DNA of 64,000 nucleotides. Source: Rhodovastum sp963714255. GTDB taxonomy: Bacteria; Pseudomonadota; Alphaproteobacteria; Acetobacterales; Acetobacteraceae. This document shows, one piece after another, positions 19,789-28,950 of the stretch; the stretch's first letter is position 1, and each line of letters starts with the position of its first letter. Both the position numbers and the translations under genes were made by a program. The notes beneath the pieces are model-generated. The model had not been told where the DNA came from and did no database searches. It worked only from the letters and a program-made list of their open reading frames with translations. The DNA is taken from assembly GCA_963714255.1 (NCBI GenBank), contig CAVQNU010000018.1, positions 124,001-188,000 on the forward strand, read 5' to 3'.

Positions 19789-20361
19789 ATGCCTGAAGCG
19801 AACGACCTTCCGGACCGACTGTTGTTTCTCCTGCAGCGCCAGTCCTGCCGAGCGCTCGGCGCACCCGCGCCAGGCGGCGACTTCCTACAACTGATCTTCA
19901 AGGCCGCGCTGCGGGTTCCCGACCATCAGCACCTGCACCCTTACAGCTTCATCGTCGCGACCGGCGACGGGCTCGACCGGCTCGGGGCGATAATGCAGCG
20001 CGCGGCAATTGCCGCCGGCAAGCCGGATGATGTCGTGCAGCGCGCGGTGCGCATGCCAAAGCGCGCACCAATGGTTATCATTGTCGCGGCAACGCCACCG
20101 CCACATGACCTGGTGCCAGTGTTCGACCAGCAACTGACCGCCGGGTGCGCGGTGATGGCCATGCAGATGGCCGCCCAGGCGCTCGGTTTCGGCGGCATCT
20201 GGAAGTCCGGCTGGTTCATGTATGATCGTGGTCTGCACCGCGAACTCGGCCTTGCCGAACAGGACCAAATCGTGGGGTTTCTCTATCTGGGAACACCGCA
20301 GTGCGCGCTTCCCGCGCCACCCCAAACTGAAAACGTGGACAGCTATGTTCGCGCGCTTTGA
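19789..20361 (+). CDS. Nitroreductase family protein (YdjA-like)
   Basis: 190 aa, close to the length of YdjA-type FMN nitroreductases. Visible family features are LLQRQSCRAL near the N-terminus (FMN phosphate-binding Arg/Ser), AALRVPDHQHLHPYSFIV, the central dimer helix with GCAVMAMQMAAQALGFGG and the C-terminal IVGFLYLGTP. It is predicted to reduce a nitro, quinone or similar substrate with NAD(P)H in the cytoplasm. It is the only intact gene of the run 15.9-20.4 kb. ATG 19789 is 54 bp after the preceding pseudogene. Confidence 0.88.
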   Translation: MPEANDLPDRLLFLLQRQSCRALGAPAPGGDFLQLIFKAALRVPDHQHLHPYSFIVATGDGLDRLGAIMQRAAIAAGKPDDVVQRAVRMPKRAPMVIIVAATPPPHDLVPVFDQQLTAGCAVMAMQMAAQALGFGGIWKSGWFMYDRGLHRELGLAEQDQIVGFLYLGTPQCALPAPPQTENVDSYVRAL

Positions 20362-21189
20362 GCGGTTGCCGTGTTGCAAGAAGCGGGCGGCGCGTCCTGC
20401 GCTGCCCGCACAGATGCAGGGTATGCCTACGTTCTGATGAGTTGCGCCGGATAATCCCGTTTCACCCTTGCCGCTGCGCACGGCCCGCTGGTCCCACGAT
20501 ATTTGGCCGTCGGGATCTTATCACGGCGCCCCGTATTGACCTTGCGGGACATAATTCGCGCGATCTCGCAAATGCGGCCGTTCCGCAGGCCAATCACAAC
20601 CGTTGGTCTATCCGCGTGCCAACGCTGTCTGCGACGATGCATTGATCTCGCGGTCATTTCGGGGAGCGGCGGAGTCACGCCGTGCCGGACTCTCCCCAGG
20701 AGCATCGCCGGGAGAATGTGGAGCCGACATGACCCAGTCCGTCACCATTTTCGCCCAGAGTTGGTTATTGTAAGTCGACATGTGACATCTCCGCAGTCGC
20801 CTGGATGGCCTTGGGTTGACGATGAAAGTTTGTTCCGCTATTAAGGCGGGTCTGAGGCATATCTTGGGAATGTTCGCCACAAGTATACGAAGCTTGTCTG
20901 CGCGGTGTTGAGGCACGCGTCCCTGTGCCGCATGGTTGGCAACGACCATGGTCTTGCGGCCTGGCGCTGTTGCCACCCCGGCGGACGGGGGCGTCGGCTA
21001 CCCGCCTGCCGAGCGGTGGATCCGCTGGGCGTAGCCTGCGCCTACGCCACATCGAGGCCGTCGCCGGCCCGACCGCCTCTCCCCAATGCTCCCGCTCCCT
21101 GTGAACAGCGCCATTCCCCCGAGAAATTGCGCCACCCAACAGACCGTGTGCGTTTCTGCACGACGCCCCGATCAGGCCATTCGCAATCA
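20362..21189. other. Stretch without a recognisable gene
   Basis: About 830 bp between the nitroreductase and the efflux permease. Short frames on both strands (for example minus 20608-20976) lack ribosome sites and resemble no family I know. Base composition is less GC-biased than the neighbours, which suits degraded or imported DNA. I see no tRNA, clear terminator or IS end. Confidence 0.5.
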
Positions 21190-22749
21190 TCAATGCGCCC
21201 CCGCAGCCACGCCGCCAGCGGACCGGCGCATCAGCAACGCCGCCAGCACGGCCAGCAGCAACACCGCACCCATGACGAAGAACGTGTCGGCATAAGCGAG
21301 AAAGTATGACTGGGCGCGCACGACCCGCCCCACCGCAACCACCGCGTCGTGCCAGGCGGCCGCCGGGTCGCTGAGACCGGTTGCGAGGAAGCGCTCCTGC
21401 AACGCCGCCAGCCTGGCCTGCGTCGCCGGATCAAACAGCGAGACATGCGCGGTCAGCACGCTCGAATGGTATTGCTCGCGCCGGGTCAGTAGCGTCTGCA
21501 GCGCCGCGATCCCGATCGCGCCGCCAAGGTTGCGGGCCATGTTAAAGATCGCCGAGGCGGACGGCGCGGCGGACGCCTCGATGCCGGCGGTGGCAAGTGC
21601 GGTGAGCGGGGTCAGTACCAGCGCCTGGCCCAGCGCACGGACGATGTTGGGCAGCAACAGCTGCGGGCCGGCATAATCGGACGAGAGACCGGTGTTGAGA
21701 AAGCAACTCGTCGCGAACAATGCCATCCCGAGCGCCACCAGCAACCGCGCGTCGATGCGTCGCATCAGGAGCGGAATCAGCGGAATGAGCACGAGCTGCG
21801 GTATGCCGGTCCAGGCCAGCACGGCGCCGACCTGCTCGGCATTGTAGCCCTGCATCTGCGACAAATAGAGCGGCAGCAGGAACACCGACCCGTACAACCC
21901 GATGCCCAGAATGAATGCGCCGAGCGTGCCGAGCCCGAAATTGCGCCGCCGCAGCAGCCGCAGGTCCAGCAGCGGCCGCGCGGCGGCAAGTTCGATCCAC
22001 ACGAACAGCACAAGCGCCACCGCCGACACCACGCTGAGGCGGACAATGAACGGCGAGCCGAACCAGTCGTCCTTGTTGCCTTCCTCCAGCACCGTTTGCA
22101 GCGTGGCCAGGCCGAGCGAGAGCAGGGCGATGCCGGCCCAATCGCCGTGCCGGAGCAGGCCAAGCCGCATCGGCGCCCGCGGCAGCGTCGGCCACAGGCC
22201 GGCAAGCATGAACAGCCCCGGCACGATGTTGACGTAGAAAATGTACTGCCAGCCATAGGTTTCGGTCAGGTAGCCGCCGATGGTCGGGCCGATCGCGGGC
22301 GCGAAGGTGGCCGACAGCGCGAACAGCGCGAGCCCGATCGGCCGCTGCGCGACCGGCAGGGCGGTCAGGGTCAGCGTGAAGGCCAGCGGGATCAGCGTGC
22401 CGCCGAAGAACCCCTGCATGGCCCGCAGCACGATCATCTGCGACAGGTCCTGGGCAAAGGCGCAGACCACGGACAGCACCAGGAACAGCACGGCGTTGCC
22501 CAGCAGATAGCGGCGCAGCGAGAATACGCTGGTCATGAAGCCGGTTAGCGGGATGACAATGATTTCCGCCACCAGGTAGGCGGTGGAGATCCAGCCGCCA
22601 TCGTCGAGGCCGGCGCCGATCGCGCCCTGGATATCGGGCAGCGAGGCGTTGGTAATCTGAATGTTCAGGACTGCCATGAAGGCGCCGATGATGCTGGCGC
22701 CAACCATGATCCAGGCCCGGGCGTCGGCCCGCCCGGTCGCTGCGGTCAT
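21190..22749 (-). CDS. DHA2-family (EmrB/QacA) MFS efflux permease
   Basis: 519 aa with the 14 membrane helices of the DHA2 group. Motifs include FMAVLNIQITNASLPDIQGA in the first helix, GGWISTAYLVAEIIVIPLTG, RAMQGFFGGTLIPLAF and motif C-like FAPAIGPTIGGYLTETYGWQ. It pumps hydrophobic compounds out, using the proton gradient across the inner membrane. ATG 22749 overlaps the stop of the EmrA-type gene by 4 bp, so the pair is translationally coupled. A TetR regulator diverges upstream of the operon. Confidence 0.93.
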   Translation of the reverse strand: MTAATGRADARAWIMVGASIIGAFMAVLNIQITNASLPDIQGAIGAGLDDGGWISTAYLVAEIIVIPLTGFMTSVFSLRRYLLGNAVLFLVLSVVCAFAQDLSQMIVLRAMQGFFGGTLIPLAFTLTLTALPVAQRPIGLALFALSATFAPAIGPTIGGYLTETYGWQYIFYVNIVPGLFMLAGLWPTLPRAPMRLGLLRHGDWAGIALLSLGLATLQTVLEEGNKDDWFGSPFIVRLSVVSAVALVLFVWIELAAARPLLDLRLLRRRNFGLGTLGAFILGIGLYGSVFLLPLYLSQMQGYNAEQVGAVLAWTGIPQLVLIPLIPLLMRRIDARLLVALGMALFATSCFLNTGLSSDYAGPQLLLPNIVRALGQALVLTPLTALATAGIEASAAPSASAIFNMARNLGGAIGIAALQTLLTRREQYHSSVLTAHVSLFDPATQARLAALQERFLATGLSDPAAAWHDAVVAVGRVVRAQSYFLAYADTFFVMGAVLLLAVLAALLMRRSAGGVAAGAH

Positions 22750-23855
22750 GACGCCGCCCCCGCCTTGGTATCGACGGTGGGCTCGACCGACATGCCCGGA
22801 CGCAGGATGTCATGGTCGCGGATCTGCGGATCAAGCACGATCTTCACCGGAATCCGCTGCACGATCTTGGTGAAGTTGCCGGTGGCGTTGTCGGGCGGCA
22901 ACAGCGCGAACTGCAGGCCGGTCGCCGGTGCCACGCTGTCTACCCGGCCGGTGACGGTCATGTTCGGGAACGTATCGACACTGATCCGCACCCTTTGGCC
23001 GGGACGCACCCTCGTCAGCTGAGTCTCCTTGAAGTTGGCGACGACATAAACGCCGTCGAGCGGCACCAGCGCCATCAGCTGGGAGCCGGCCTGCACATAC
23101 TGGCCAACACGCAGCGACCGCGCGCCGACCACGCCGTCAATCGGCGCGGTGATGGTGGTGTAGCCGAGATTGAGCCGTGCCTGCTGCTGCACGGCCATCG
23201 CGCGGTCGAGCTGTGCCGCGGCCTTGGCGCGGGTTGCATTCAGCACCTCCACCTGCTGCCGCGCGGCGGTCAGCCCCGCCTGCGCCTGGCTCAGGGCGGC
23301 GCCGCGTTGCAGCAGCAGCGATGCGGTTTGCTGCGCCTGCTGCACACTGCCGTCGCCGTTGCGCGCCAGTGCCGCGTAACGCGCCTGGTCCTGGCGGGCG
23401 AAGGTCAGCGCCGCCTCGGCCGCCGCGACCTGGCTGCCGGCCTGGGTGATCGCGGATTGTTGAAGCCTCAGCTGAGCGTCGATGCTGGCGATCTCGGTCT
23501 CGGCGGTCTGACGGTCGGCCTCGGCCTGGCGCAGCGCGGTCTGGAAGTCGCGGTCGTCGATCTGGGCCAGCACCTGGCCGGCCCTGACCTTCTGGTTGTC
23601 GCTCACCAGCACCTCGGCGATGTAGCCGGAGACGCGCGGCGCGATGATGGTGCTGTCAGCCTGGACGTAGGCGTCGTCGGTGGAGACGAGGAAGCGGCCG
23701 GTGCGCCAGTAATCGATGCCGAACTGCGCCGTCGCGGCGGTGCCGAGCACGGCAATCGCGCCAAGCAGCGCCTGGCGCAGCCGCCGGCGGCGAGGCCGTG
23801 CCGCGATCCGCGGCCCGCTGACGGCGGGAGAAAATTCGCTGACCGTCTCCATCAT
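22746..23855 (-). CDS. HlyD/EmrA-type membrane-fusion protein
   Basis: 369 aa from ATG 23855 (MMETVSEFSPAVSG), with GGAG just upstream; a longer frame to 23960 has no ribosome site. It has one N-terminal membrane helix (LLGAIAVLGTAATAQFGIDY) and a biotinyl-lipoyl-like half (VSTDDAYVQADSTIIAPRV, GYIAEVLV). A long coiled coil rich in Ala/Gln (about residues 110-200) precedes the closing lipoyl half (YTTITAPIDGVVGARSLRVG) and a beta-barrel. It links the EmrB-type permease to an outer-membrane channel, which is not encoded here. Confidence 0.92.
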   Translation of the reverse strand: MMETVSEFSPAVSGPRIAARPRRRRLRQALLGAIAVLGTAATAQFGIDYWRTGRFLVSTDDAYVQADSTIIAPRVSGYIAEVLVSDNQKVRAGQVLAQIDDRDFQTALRQAEADRQTAETEIASIDAQLRLQQSAITQAGSQVAAAEAALTFARQDQARYAALARNGDGSVQQAQQTASLLLQRGAALSQAQAGLTAARQQVEVLNATRAKAAAQLDRAMAVQQQARLNLGYTTITAPIDGVVGARSLRVGQYVQAGSQLMALVPLDGVYVVANFKETQLTRVRPGQRVRISVDTFPNMTVTGRVDSVAPATGLQFALLPPDNATGNFTKIVQRIPVKIVLDPQIRDHDILRPGMSVEPTVDTKAGAAS

Positions 23856-24032
23856 CCTGTCTCCTATCCCCTGTTTTTCGCTACACGCCGTAGCGCTTGC
23901 CCCGGCGTATAACGGAGCGAAAGAAGGCGTGTGAAGCTGCCGCTGCGAGATAGGAGACATGCTGTAGCGGAATGCGCGGCCGGCTTGGCCTTGCGTTAAT
24001 ATTCGGCCGTCACTTCGGGATGGAATGCACCG

Positions 24033-24641
24033 ATGAGCGGCATGACGTCAGCCCAGGCCCGGCCGGCCGGCCGGCCCCGTTGCGATGCCACGCATCGGGC
24101 GGTGCTGCGCGCCGCCTACGAGCTGCTGGCCGAGGGCGGGTTGCGTCAGTTCACCATCGAGGGTGTCGCCGCCCGTTCGGGCGTTGCCCGCACCACGATC
24201 TACCGTTGGTGGCCGAGCAAAGGCGCGCTGGCGATGGAAGGGTTCCTCGCCGCGACCGCCGCCGAGATCAGCTTTCCTTTCACCCGTTCCGCCATTGCCG
24301 ACCTCAAGGCCCATCTGCAACGCTGCGCCAAACTCCTGCGTGGCGCGCCGGGGCGGATCATGGCCGGCATCGTCGCCGAAGGGCAGAGCGACCCGGAAAC
24401 GCTGGCCGCCTTCACCGAGCACTATCTCGAGCCGCGCCGGCGCGAGGCCCGGGCACTCCTGCAGCGCGGTGTGGACAGCGGCGAGTTGCGGCCGGACCTC
24501 GACATCGCCGTCGTCCAGTCCGCGCTTTACGCCCCGCTCCACCTGCGCCACCTGCTGCACGAGCCGGTGGACGAAGACTGGATCGACCGGCTTGCCGATT
24601 CGGTTTTGCAGGGCTGCGCCGTGCCGGGACCGCCCCTCTGA
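24033..24641 (+). CDS. TetR-family transcriptional regulator
   Basis: 202 aa. The N-terminal helix-turn-helix is typical: LRAAYELLAEGGLRQFTIEG, then VAARSGVARTTIYRWWPSKG. The C-terminal part is helical and ligand-binding in type. It diverges from the efflux pair, with 177 bp between the start codons, so it probably represses emrAB and itself until an inducer binds. No obvious operator palindrome was identified in that gap. The TTIYRWWPSKG ending is shared with regulators of multidrug pumps. Confidence 0.9.
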   Translation: MSGMTSAQARPAGRPRCDATHRAVLRAAYELLAEGGLRQFTIEGVAARSGVARTTIYRWWPSKGALAMEGFLAATAAEISFPFTRSAIADLKAHLQRCAKLLRGAPGRIMAGIVAEGQSDPETLAAFTEHYLEPRRREARALLQRGVDSGELRPDLDIAVVQSALYAPLHLRHLLHEPVDEDWIDRLADSVLQGCAVPGPPL

Positions 24642-24992
24642 ACCGCACCCGTGCACGGCCATACGGCTGTTCGCAACGCTTATCGAGCGTGCAGGTTCCA
24701 TCGTGGGCGGCGGGCACCTTCGGCGACGCTGCGCGGCGCCACGGCGTGGTGTTGTCGCACCAGGGACCGTGGCTGACGCTGCAGCGGCAACCATCCTTCC
24801 GCCTGGACCTGCGCCTGCCAACCCCGAGCGCGCCGCGACGGTTCGGGATGGCGGCAGGCTATTGCGCGAGGTCCTGGACAGCCGGGAGGCGGCGTTTTCC
24901 TCGACGCCGATTTCTGACCAGTGCGCGGTTGGCGCGACCTGACCGATGCGCGCCCGCTTCCGCCACATATAAATCCATGGTACCCGCGACGT
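24642..24992. other. Stretch without a recognisable gene
   Basis: About 350 bp after the TetR gene. Open frames exist because of high GC, but none has a ribosome site or known motif, and I see no hairpin or repeat. It may hold remnants of a gene. Confidence 0.4.
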
Positions 24993-25463
24993 ATGAGCAC
25001 GACATCGGACGGCAACACCTACTTCTATGTCTGTTTTGGCGACGCGGACCTGAAGTTCGGCGTCCCGACCGCAATGGCGCAGAAAATCGCCGAGTCGACC
25101 CGGAGCAGCGTCAAGAAGGCCAAGATTAGCCTTGCGTCCGCTCTTGAGAATAGCGAGAAGGCCATTGTCGACGCGTTCCGTAAGCAACTCCACCGGAACC
25201 CGAAGGCGAGCAAGAAGATTGCGCCGGTCATCATTTCGTGCTGCCTGCTATCTAAAGCGGCTCTGGAGAATCCGGATGCCCAAGGGTTTATTCTGGAGAT
25301 CTCTCACGGCACGCTCCCGTCATGGTCAACGAATGCGCATGAATCCGATTCGGACGGCGCACCCGGGAGCGTGCTGAAAACGTACGGCCACTATAGGGCC
25401 ATGGCGGGAAGAGACGACATCGATGCCTTCGTCGCCTCGCGCCGTACTGAAGCCATGGAATAA
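24993..25463 (+). CDS. Hypothetical protein
   Basis: 156 aa from ATG 24993 (MSTTSDGNTYFYVCFGDADL). It is soluble, with no signal or membrane helix. The Lys/Ser-rich helical region (KKAKISLASALENSEKAIVD) and low GC at third positions compared with its neighbours suggest a transferred gene. No family is recognised. It stands between the TetR regulator and an IS fragment, in an accessory stretch at the left border of the nif island. Confidence 0.5.
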   Translation: MSTTSDGNTYFYVCFGDADLKFGVPTAMAQKIAESTRSSVKKAKISLASALENSEKAIVDAFRKQLHRNPKASKKIAPVIISCCLLSKAALENPDAQGFILEISHGTLPSWSTNAHESDSDGAPGSVLKTYGHYRAMAGRDDIDAFVASRRTEAME

Positions 25464-25499
25464 GAGGGGCGAGCACAGTGCCGCCCCGCCTTCGCTCAC

Positions 25500-25842
25500 G
25501 CGTGCGCCACGGGCACCTCCTGCAGAACACGGCGCCGACCTGCCGGCCCCTCGCGGTGATGCGCTCCGCGCGTGGCGCGCGGGCGTGTCTGCCCTCGCCC
25601 ACCCATTCCTCGGCGGGCCTGGTTTGTCCGTCGGTACCGGTGACATAGACAGTACCACGAAAGCGGATGGCGTAGGCGAAACCCGACCCGGCCCGGAAGG
25701 CGAACACCCGCTGAGCCGCCGGTGCTGAGCCGCCGGTGCTGCGCCGCCGGTCCACCCGCGCCGTCGCCTGCCTGGTGGCGGAGCCTCTGGGCTGCCCGCG
25801 AGCGTGGCCGATCATTGCAACCGCCAGCGACGCAGCCGCCAT
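25500..25842 (-). pseudogene. Internally deleted IS4-type transposase fragment
   Basis: Minus-strand reading gives ASLAVAMIGHARGQPRG, then FAYAIRFRGTVYVTGTDGQT, RPAEEWVGEGRHARAPRA and QVGAVFC. These align with ASLAVAMIGQALAQARG, FGYVIRFRGNIHVTDASGET, RTAAEWVGKSARARKLRA and YQVGAVVC in the complete transposase at 53999-55174. The roughly 110 residues between the first two blocks, including two catalytic Asp regions, are missing, as is the C-terminus. It is a dead relic of a related element. Confidence 0.75.
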
Positions 25843-25899
25843 CTCGGGAGCGCGGGGACGGGGCGGCGCCCGGCGTTTTGCCGCGGTTCGGCGCCCCAG

Positions 25900-27585
25900 C
25901 TAGAACTTCTTGATCGGAATGCCGTTCTTCCGCAACGCATAGCCAATTTGCCGCGGCGTCAAATTCAGCATCCGCGCCGCCTTGGCCTGCACCCAACCCG
26001 ACTTCTCCATCGCCTCCAGCAACTCGTCGTGCTCCGATCGCGCATCGGCGCGCGGAACCTTGCAGGTCGCCGCCGACGGACACAACTCCTGCGGCCCACA
26101 CCCCGGCGACGCAGGCGCGGCCGCCGGCACAGGCACAGCCGCCGGCGCAGCAACCGGCACCGGCGTGCTGCGCCACAGCACCGCCGACAGGCAGCCGTCG
26201 TTGCGGCAGGCGAAGTCGTGATCCGCGATCGTCTGCCCCCGCGCCAGCGTCGCCGTGCGCCGCACGCAGTTCTCCAGCTCGCGCACATTGCCCGGGAAAT
26301 AACATTGCTGCAGCACCGCGAGCGATCCCGACGCGAACAACAGCGTCGTCTTGTTGTCGGCGTTGAACCGCCGCAGGAATTCCTGTGCCAGCAACGGAAT
26401 GTCGCCGCGACGGTCGCGCAGTGGCGGCAGGAAAATCGGCACTACCGACAGGCGATAATACAAGTCGGCGCGGAAATTGCCCTTCGTCACCGCCTCTTCC
26501 AGGTTGCGGTTGGTGGCGCTGACCATGCGCACATTCACCTTCAGCGTGCGCGTGCCGCCCACCCGCTCGAACTCGCCCTCCTGCAACACCCGCAACAGCT
26601 TGGCCTGGAAGGCCGGCGAAATCTCGCCGATTTCGTCGAGGAACAGTGTGCCCCCATCGGCCAGCTCGAACCGCCCCTTGCGCTGCGCCAACGCACCGGT
26701 GAACGAGCCCTTCTCATGGCCGAACAACTCGGATTCCAGTACGCTCTCGGGCAGCGCTGCACAGTTCAGCTTGATGAACGGCCCGGCGCGGCGCGGCGAG
26801 CCCTCATGCAGCGCCTGGGCGAACAACTCCTTGCCGGTGCCCAACTCGCCGCGCAGCAGCACGGGCGAGGAACTGCGGGCCACCAGTTGCACCTTCTCCA
26901 TCACCACCCGCAACGCCTCGCTCTCGCCGACGATCGGCGAGGAACCGGGGCGGCGCAACTGCGCGGCCAGGCTCTCGCGCTCCTTCTCCAGGCGGCGCTG
27001 GTCTTCCAGCATGCGTTCGCGGTCGCGCATCACCATGCGGTGCAGGCGCACGGTCTGGCCGATCAGGTTGGCCGCCATCTTGAGGAAACGCACATCCTCG
27101 TCGGTGCGCATGTCGGCAGGGTTCAGCCAGGGGCGGTCGATGGCCATGGCCCCGATCACCCGGTTGCGGTCGCGGATCGGCACGCCGATGAAGGCGACGT
27201 TCTGGCCCTCGCCCCACAGCCCGTGGTTGCAGTCGGCGAAGGTTGGATCGCGGGTGACGTTTTCCACCACCACCGGCATTTCGGTCACCACGATCTGGCC
27301 GACCACTTTTTCCGGCAGCGCGTCGAAATAGCGCCGCGCCCCGTCCGGGTCGAGCGAAGCGGACACCACCGTCTCCGGCTCGCCGGCGGCATCCAGCACG
27401 GCGATGATGCCGTGCGACATGTCCAGGAAGCTGTGCAGAACTTGTAGGGTACTCGACAGCACCTCGTGGAGGCTGCCCGGGCCGCAGAGGATCTTGGAGA
27501 TCTCGTAAATGCCGTACAGGGCAAGGTCAGCCCGCGGCAGCGGTCGGTCGCCGCGGTCAAATGTTGTCGATCGCAGGGAGCCCAT
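25900..27585 (-). CDS. nifA: NifA, sigma-54-dependent activator of nitrogen fixation
   Basis: 561 aa from ATG 27585 (MGSLRSTTFDRG). A longer frame to 27717 is less likely, because its extra N-terminus is unlike NifA. An N-terminal GAF domain (about 25-180) is followed by an AAA+ domain with Walker A GELGTGKE, the sigma-54 contact loop GSFTGA and Walker B GGTLFLDEIGEI. The cysteine signature C-x11-C-x19-C-x4-C is complete (CYFPGNVRELENC ... CRNDGC), marking the oxygen-sensitive alphaproteobacterial type. A Pro/Ala linker leads to a C-terminal Fis-type HTH (AARMLNLTPRQIGYALRKNG). Walker A has Leu where Ser is usual. It should drive the five -24/-12 promoters listed here. Confidence 0.97.
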   Translation of the reverse strand: MGSLRSTTFDRGDRPLPRADLALYGIYEISKILCGPGSLHEVLSSTLQVLHSFLDMSHGIIAVLDAAGEPETVVSASLDPDGARRYFDALPEKVVGQIVVTEMPVVVENVTRDPTFADCNHGLWGEGQNVAFIGVPIRDRNRVIGAMAIDRPWLNPADMRTDEDVRFLKMAANLIGQTVRLHRMVMRDRERMLEDQRRLEKERESLAAQLRRPGSSPIVGESEALRVVMEKVQLVARSSSPVLLRGELGTGKELFAQALHEGSPRRAGPFIKLNCAALPESVLESELFGHEKGSFTGALAQRKGRFELADGGTLFLDEIGEISPAFQAKLLRVLQEGEFERVGGTRTLKVNVRMVSATNRNLEEAVTKGNFRADLYYRLSVVPIFLPPLRDRRGDIPLLAQEFLRRFNADNKTTLLFASGSLAVLQQCYFPGNVRELENCVRRTATLARGQTIADHDFACRNDGCLSAVLWRSTPVPVAAPAAVPVPAAAPASPGCGPQELCPSAATCKVPRADARSEHDELLEAMEKSGWVQAKAARMLNLTPRQIGYALRKNGIPIKKF

Positions 27586-27732
27586 GCGTCGGTATCCAGA
27601 GTCACGAGGCGGCGGAATATCCGCCCCGCGCGTCCATGACGCGACAATGGAACGATAGCGATATGGCAGCGTAACGGGCAACGGCAATTTTGGTACGAAA
27701 CATGACAATGCAGCCATAACGGCTGGCCACGT

Positions 27733-27960
27733 GTGGGGAAGGAAGCAAGGCCAGGGCTCTGCCCTGGACCCGCCAGGGGGCGGTGGCCCCCTGGACCCCG
27801 CACCTTAAGACAGTTGTTATGCGAGGGGGGTGAGGCGGTGAACCGGTTCACCGCCTCACCCCCCTCGCATAACAACTGTCTAAAAGTAATGGGTTCCAAG
27901 GGCCTCTCGGCCCTTGGCGGGGTCCAGGGGCAGAGCCCCTGGCCTTGCTTCCTTCCCCAC
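27733..27960. repeat. Composite palindromic element, copy C
   Basis: A 228-bp element between the divergent nifA and yqeB-like genes. The outer arms are inverted copies of GGAAGCAAGGCCAGGGCTCT and its complement. Inner modules resemble copies B and D. The centre, 27809-27880, is a perfect 72-bp palindrome running from GACAGTTGTTATGCG to CGCATAACAACTGTC about AACCGGTT. Copy F at 40278 has the same plan. No ORF is inside. It could form a cruciform or an RNA hairpin. Confidence 0.9.
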
Positions 27961-28016
27961 GCGTGGCCCGCCGCTTGCTACGGCGCGCCGGCGACTGTCG
28001 ATCCGGGGAGGTTCAC

Positions 28017-28895
28017 GTGCGTGTGCATCGCCGCTCCACCCTGCCCGCCCTGGATTCGCCCATTGTCGTACTGGGCACGGACGATGTCGCCTCGGCGGTA
28101 GCGCACGCGCTGTTCGTTGCCGGATGGCCCGTCGTGATGGCGCGCGACGGCAAGGTCCCGGTACTGCGCCGGGCCATGGCCTTCGACGACGCGCTGGAAT
28201 TCGGCTGCACGGAACTCGCCGGCGTGCAGGCGCGCGGCACCGCCAGCATGCTCGGCGTGGTGCAACTGCTCCAGGCCGGCGACACCGTGCCGGTCACCGA
28301 CATTCCGCCCGATGACCTGCTTTGCCTCGGCCTGGCGCGCGGGGTGATCGACGCCAGGCTGCGCCGGCACGAGCAGCACGCCGACCTGCGCGCGGTGGCG
28401 GGGTTTTCGGTGGGCCTCGGCCCCGGCTTCGCCGCCGGCGAGAACGTGCACCTCGCCATCGAAACCGCGCCCGATCTGCCCACAGGCATCATTCGCGAGG
28501 GCGCGACGCTGCCGGCGCACGGGCGTTCGGATCCGATCGCCGGGATCGGCCGCGAGCGGTTCGGCCGGGCGCGCTGGGATGGCACCTGGCTGACCCCGCA
28601 TGAAATCGGCGACGCGGTGGCGGCGGGGGCGGTGGTGGGCGCTTGCGCCGGCACAAGGCTGCGCGCCCCGATGGCCGGGCGCCTGCGCGGCCTGGTGCGC
28701 GATGGCACCATCGTACCGGCCGGCGCCAAGTTGCTGGAAGTGGACCCGCGCGGCGACACCGGCCAGTGGACCGGCATCCCCGCGCGCGCCGCCCGCATCG
28801 CCGAGGTCACGCTGCAGGCCGTGCGCGAACTGGAGATGCAGGACGACGGCGAGGCGCGGGAAGCGGTGGCGGGCATGTCGCGGCGCACGCGCTGA
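28017..28895 (+). CDS. YqeB/EF2563-type molybdenum-hydroxylase maturation protein
   Basis: 292 aa from GTG 28017, with GGGGAGG 6 bp upstream. Recognisable parts are IVVLGTDDVASAVAHALFVA (Rossmann-like start), VIDARLRR, GLGPGFAAGENVHLAIETAP, GRERFGRARWDG and LLEVDPRGDTGQW. The family is named for selenium-dependent molybdenum hydroxylase systems and is thought to handle the molybdenum cofactor. No hydroxylase gene is present. The position in the nif island, next to a DUF2478 gene and nifV, suggests a molybdenum-related job, which is inference. Confidence 0.78.
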   Translation: MRVHRRSTLPALDSPIVVLGTDDVASAVAHALFVAGWPVVMARDGKVPVLRRAMAFDDALEFGCTELAGVQARGTASMLGVVQLLQAGDTVPVTDIPPDDLLCLGLARGVIDARLRRHEQHADLRAVAGFSVGLGPGFAAGENVHLAIETAPDLPTGIIREGATLPAHGRSDPIAGIGRERFGRARWDGTWLTPHEIGDAVAAGAVVGACAGTRLRAPMAGRLRGLVRDGTIVPAGAKLLEVDPRGDTGQWTGIPARAARIAEVTLQAVRELEMQDDGEAREAVAGMSRRTR

Positions 28896-28950
28896 CCGGC
28901 GGCGCGGGCAGGAATTGAGGCCGGCGACCGGCGCCGCAGTTTTTCTTGGG

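Noticed and set aside
20427..20976. Minus-strand frames of 92 and 122 codons
   Set aside because: No ribosome site, no domain and unstable frame; treated as non-coding or decayed DNA.
27640..27700. A -24/-12 promoter for nifA
   Set aside because: GCAATTTTGGTACGA on the plus strand has the right spacing, but the -24 half differs from TGGCAC at three positions.
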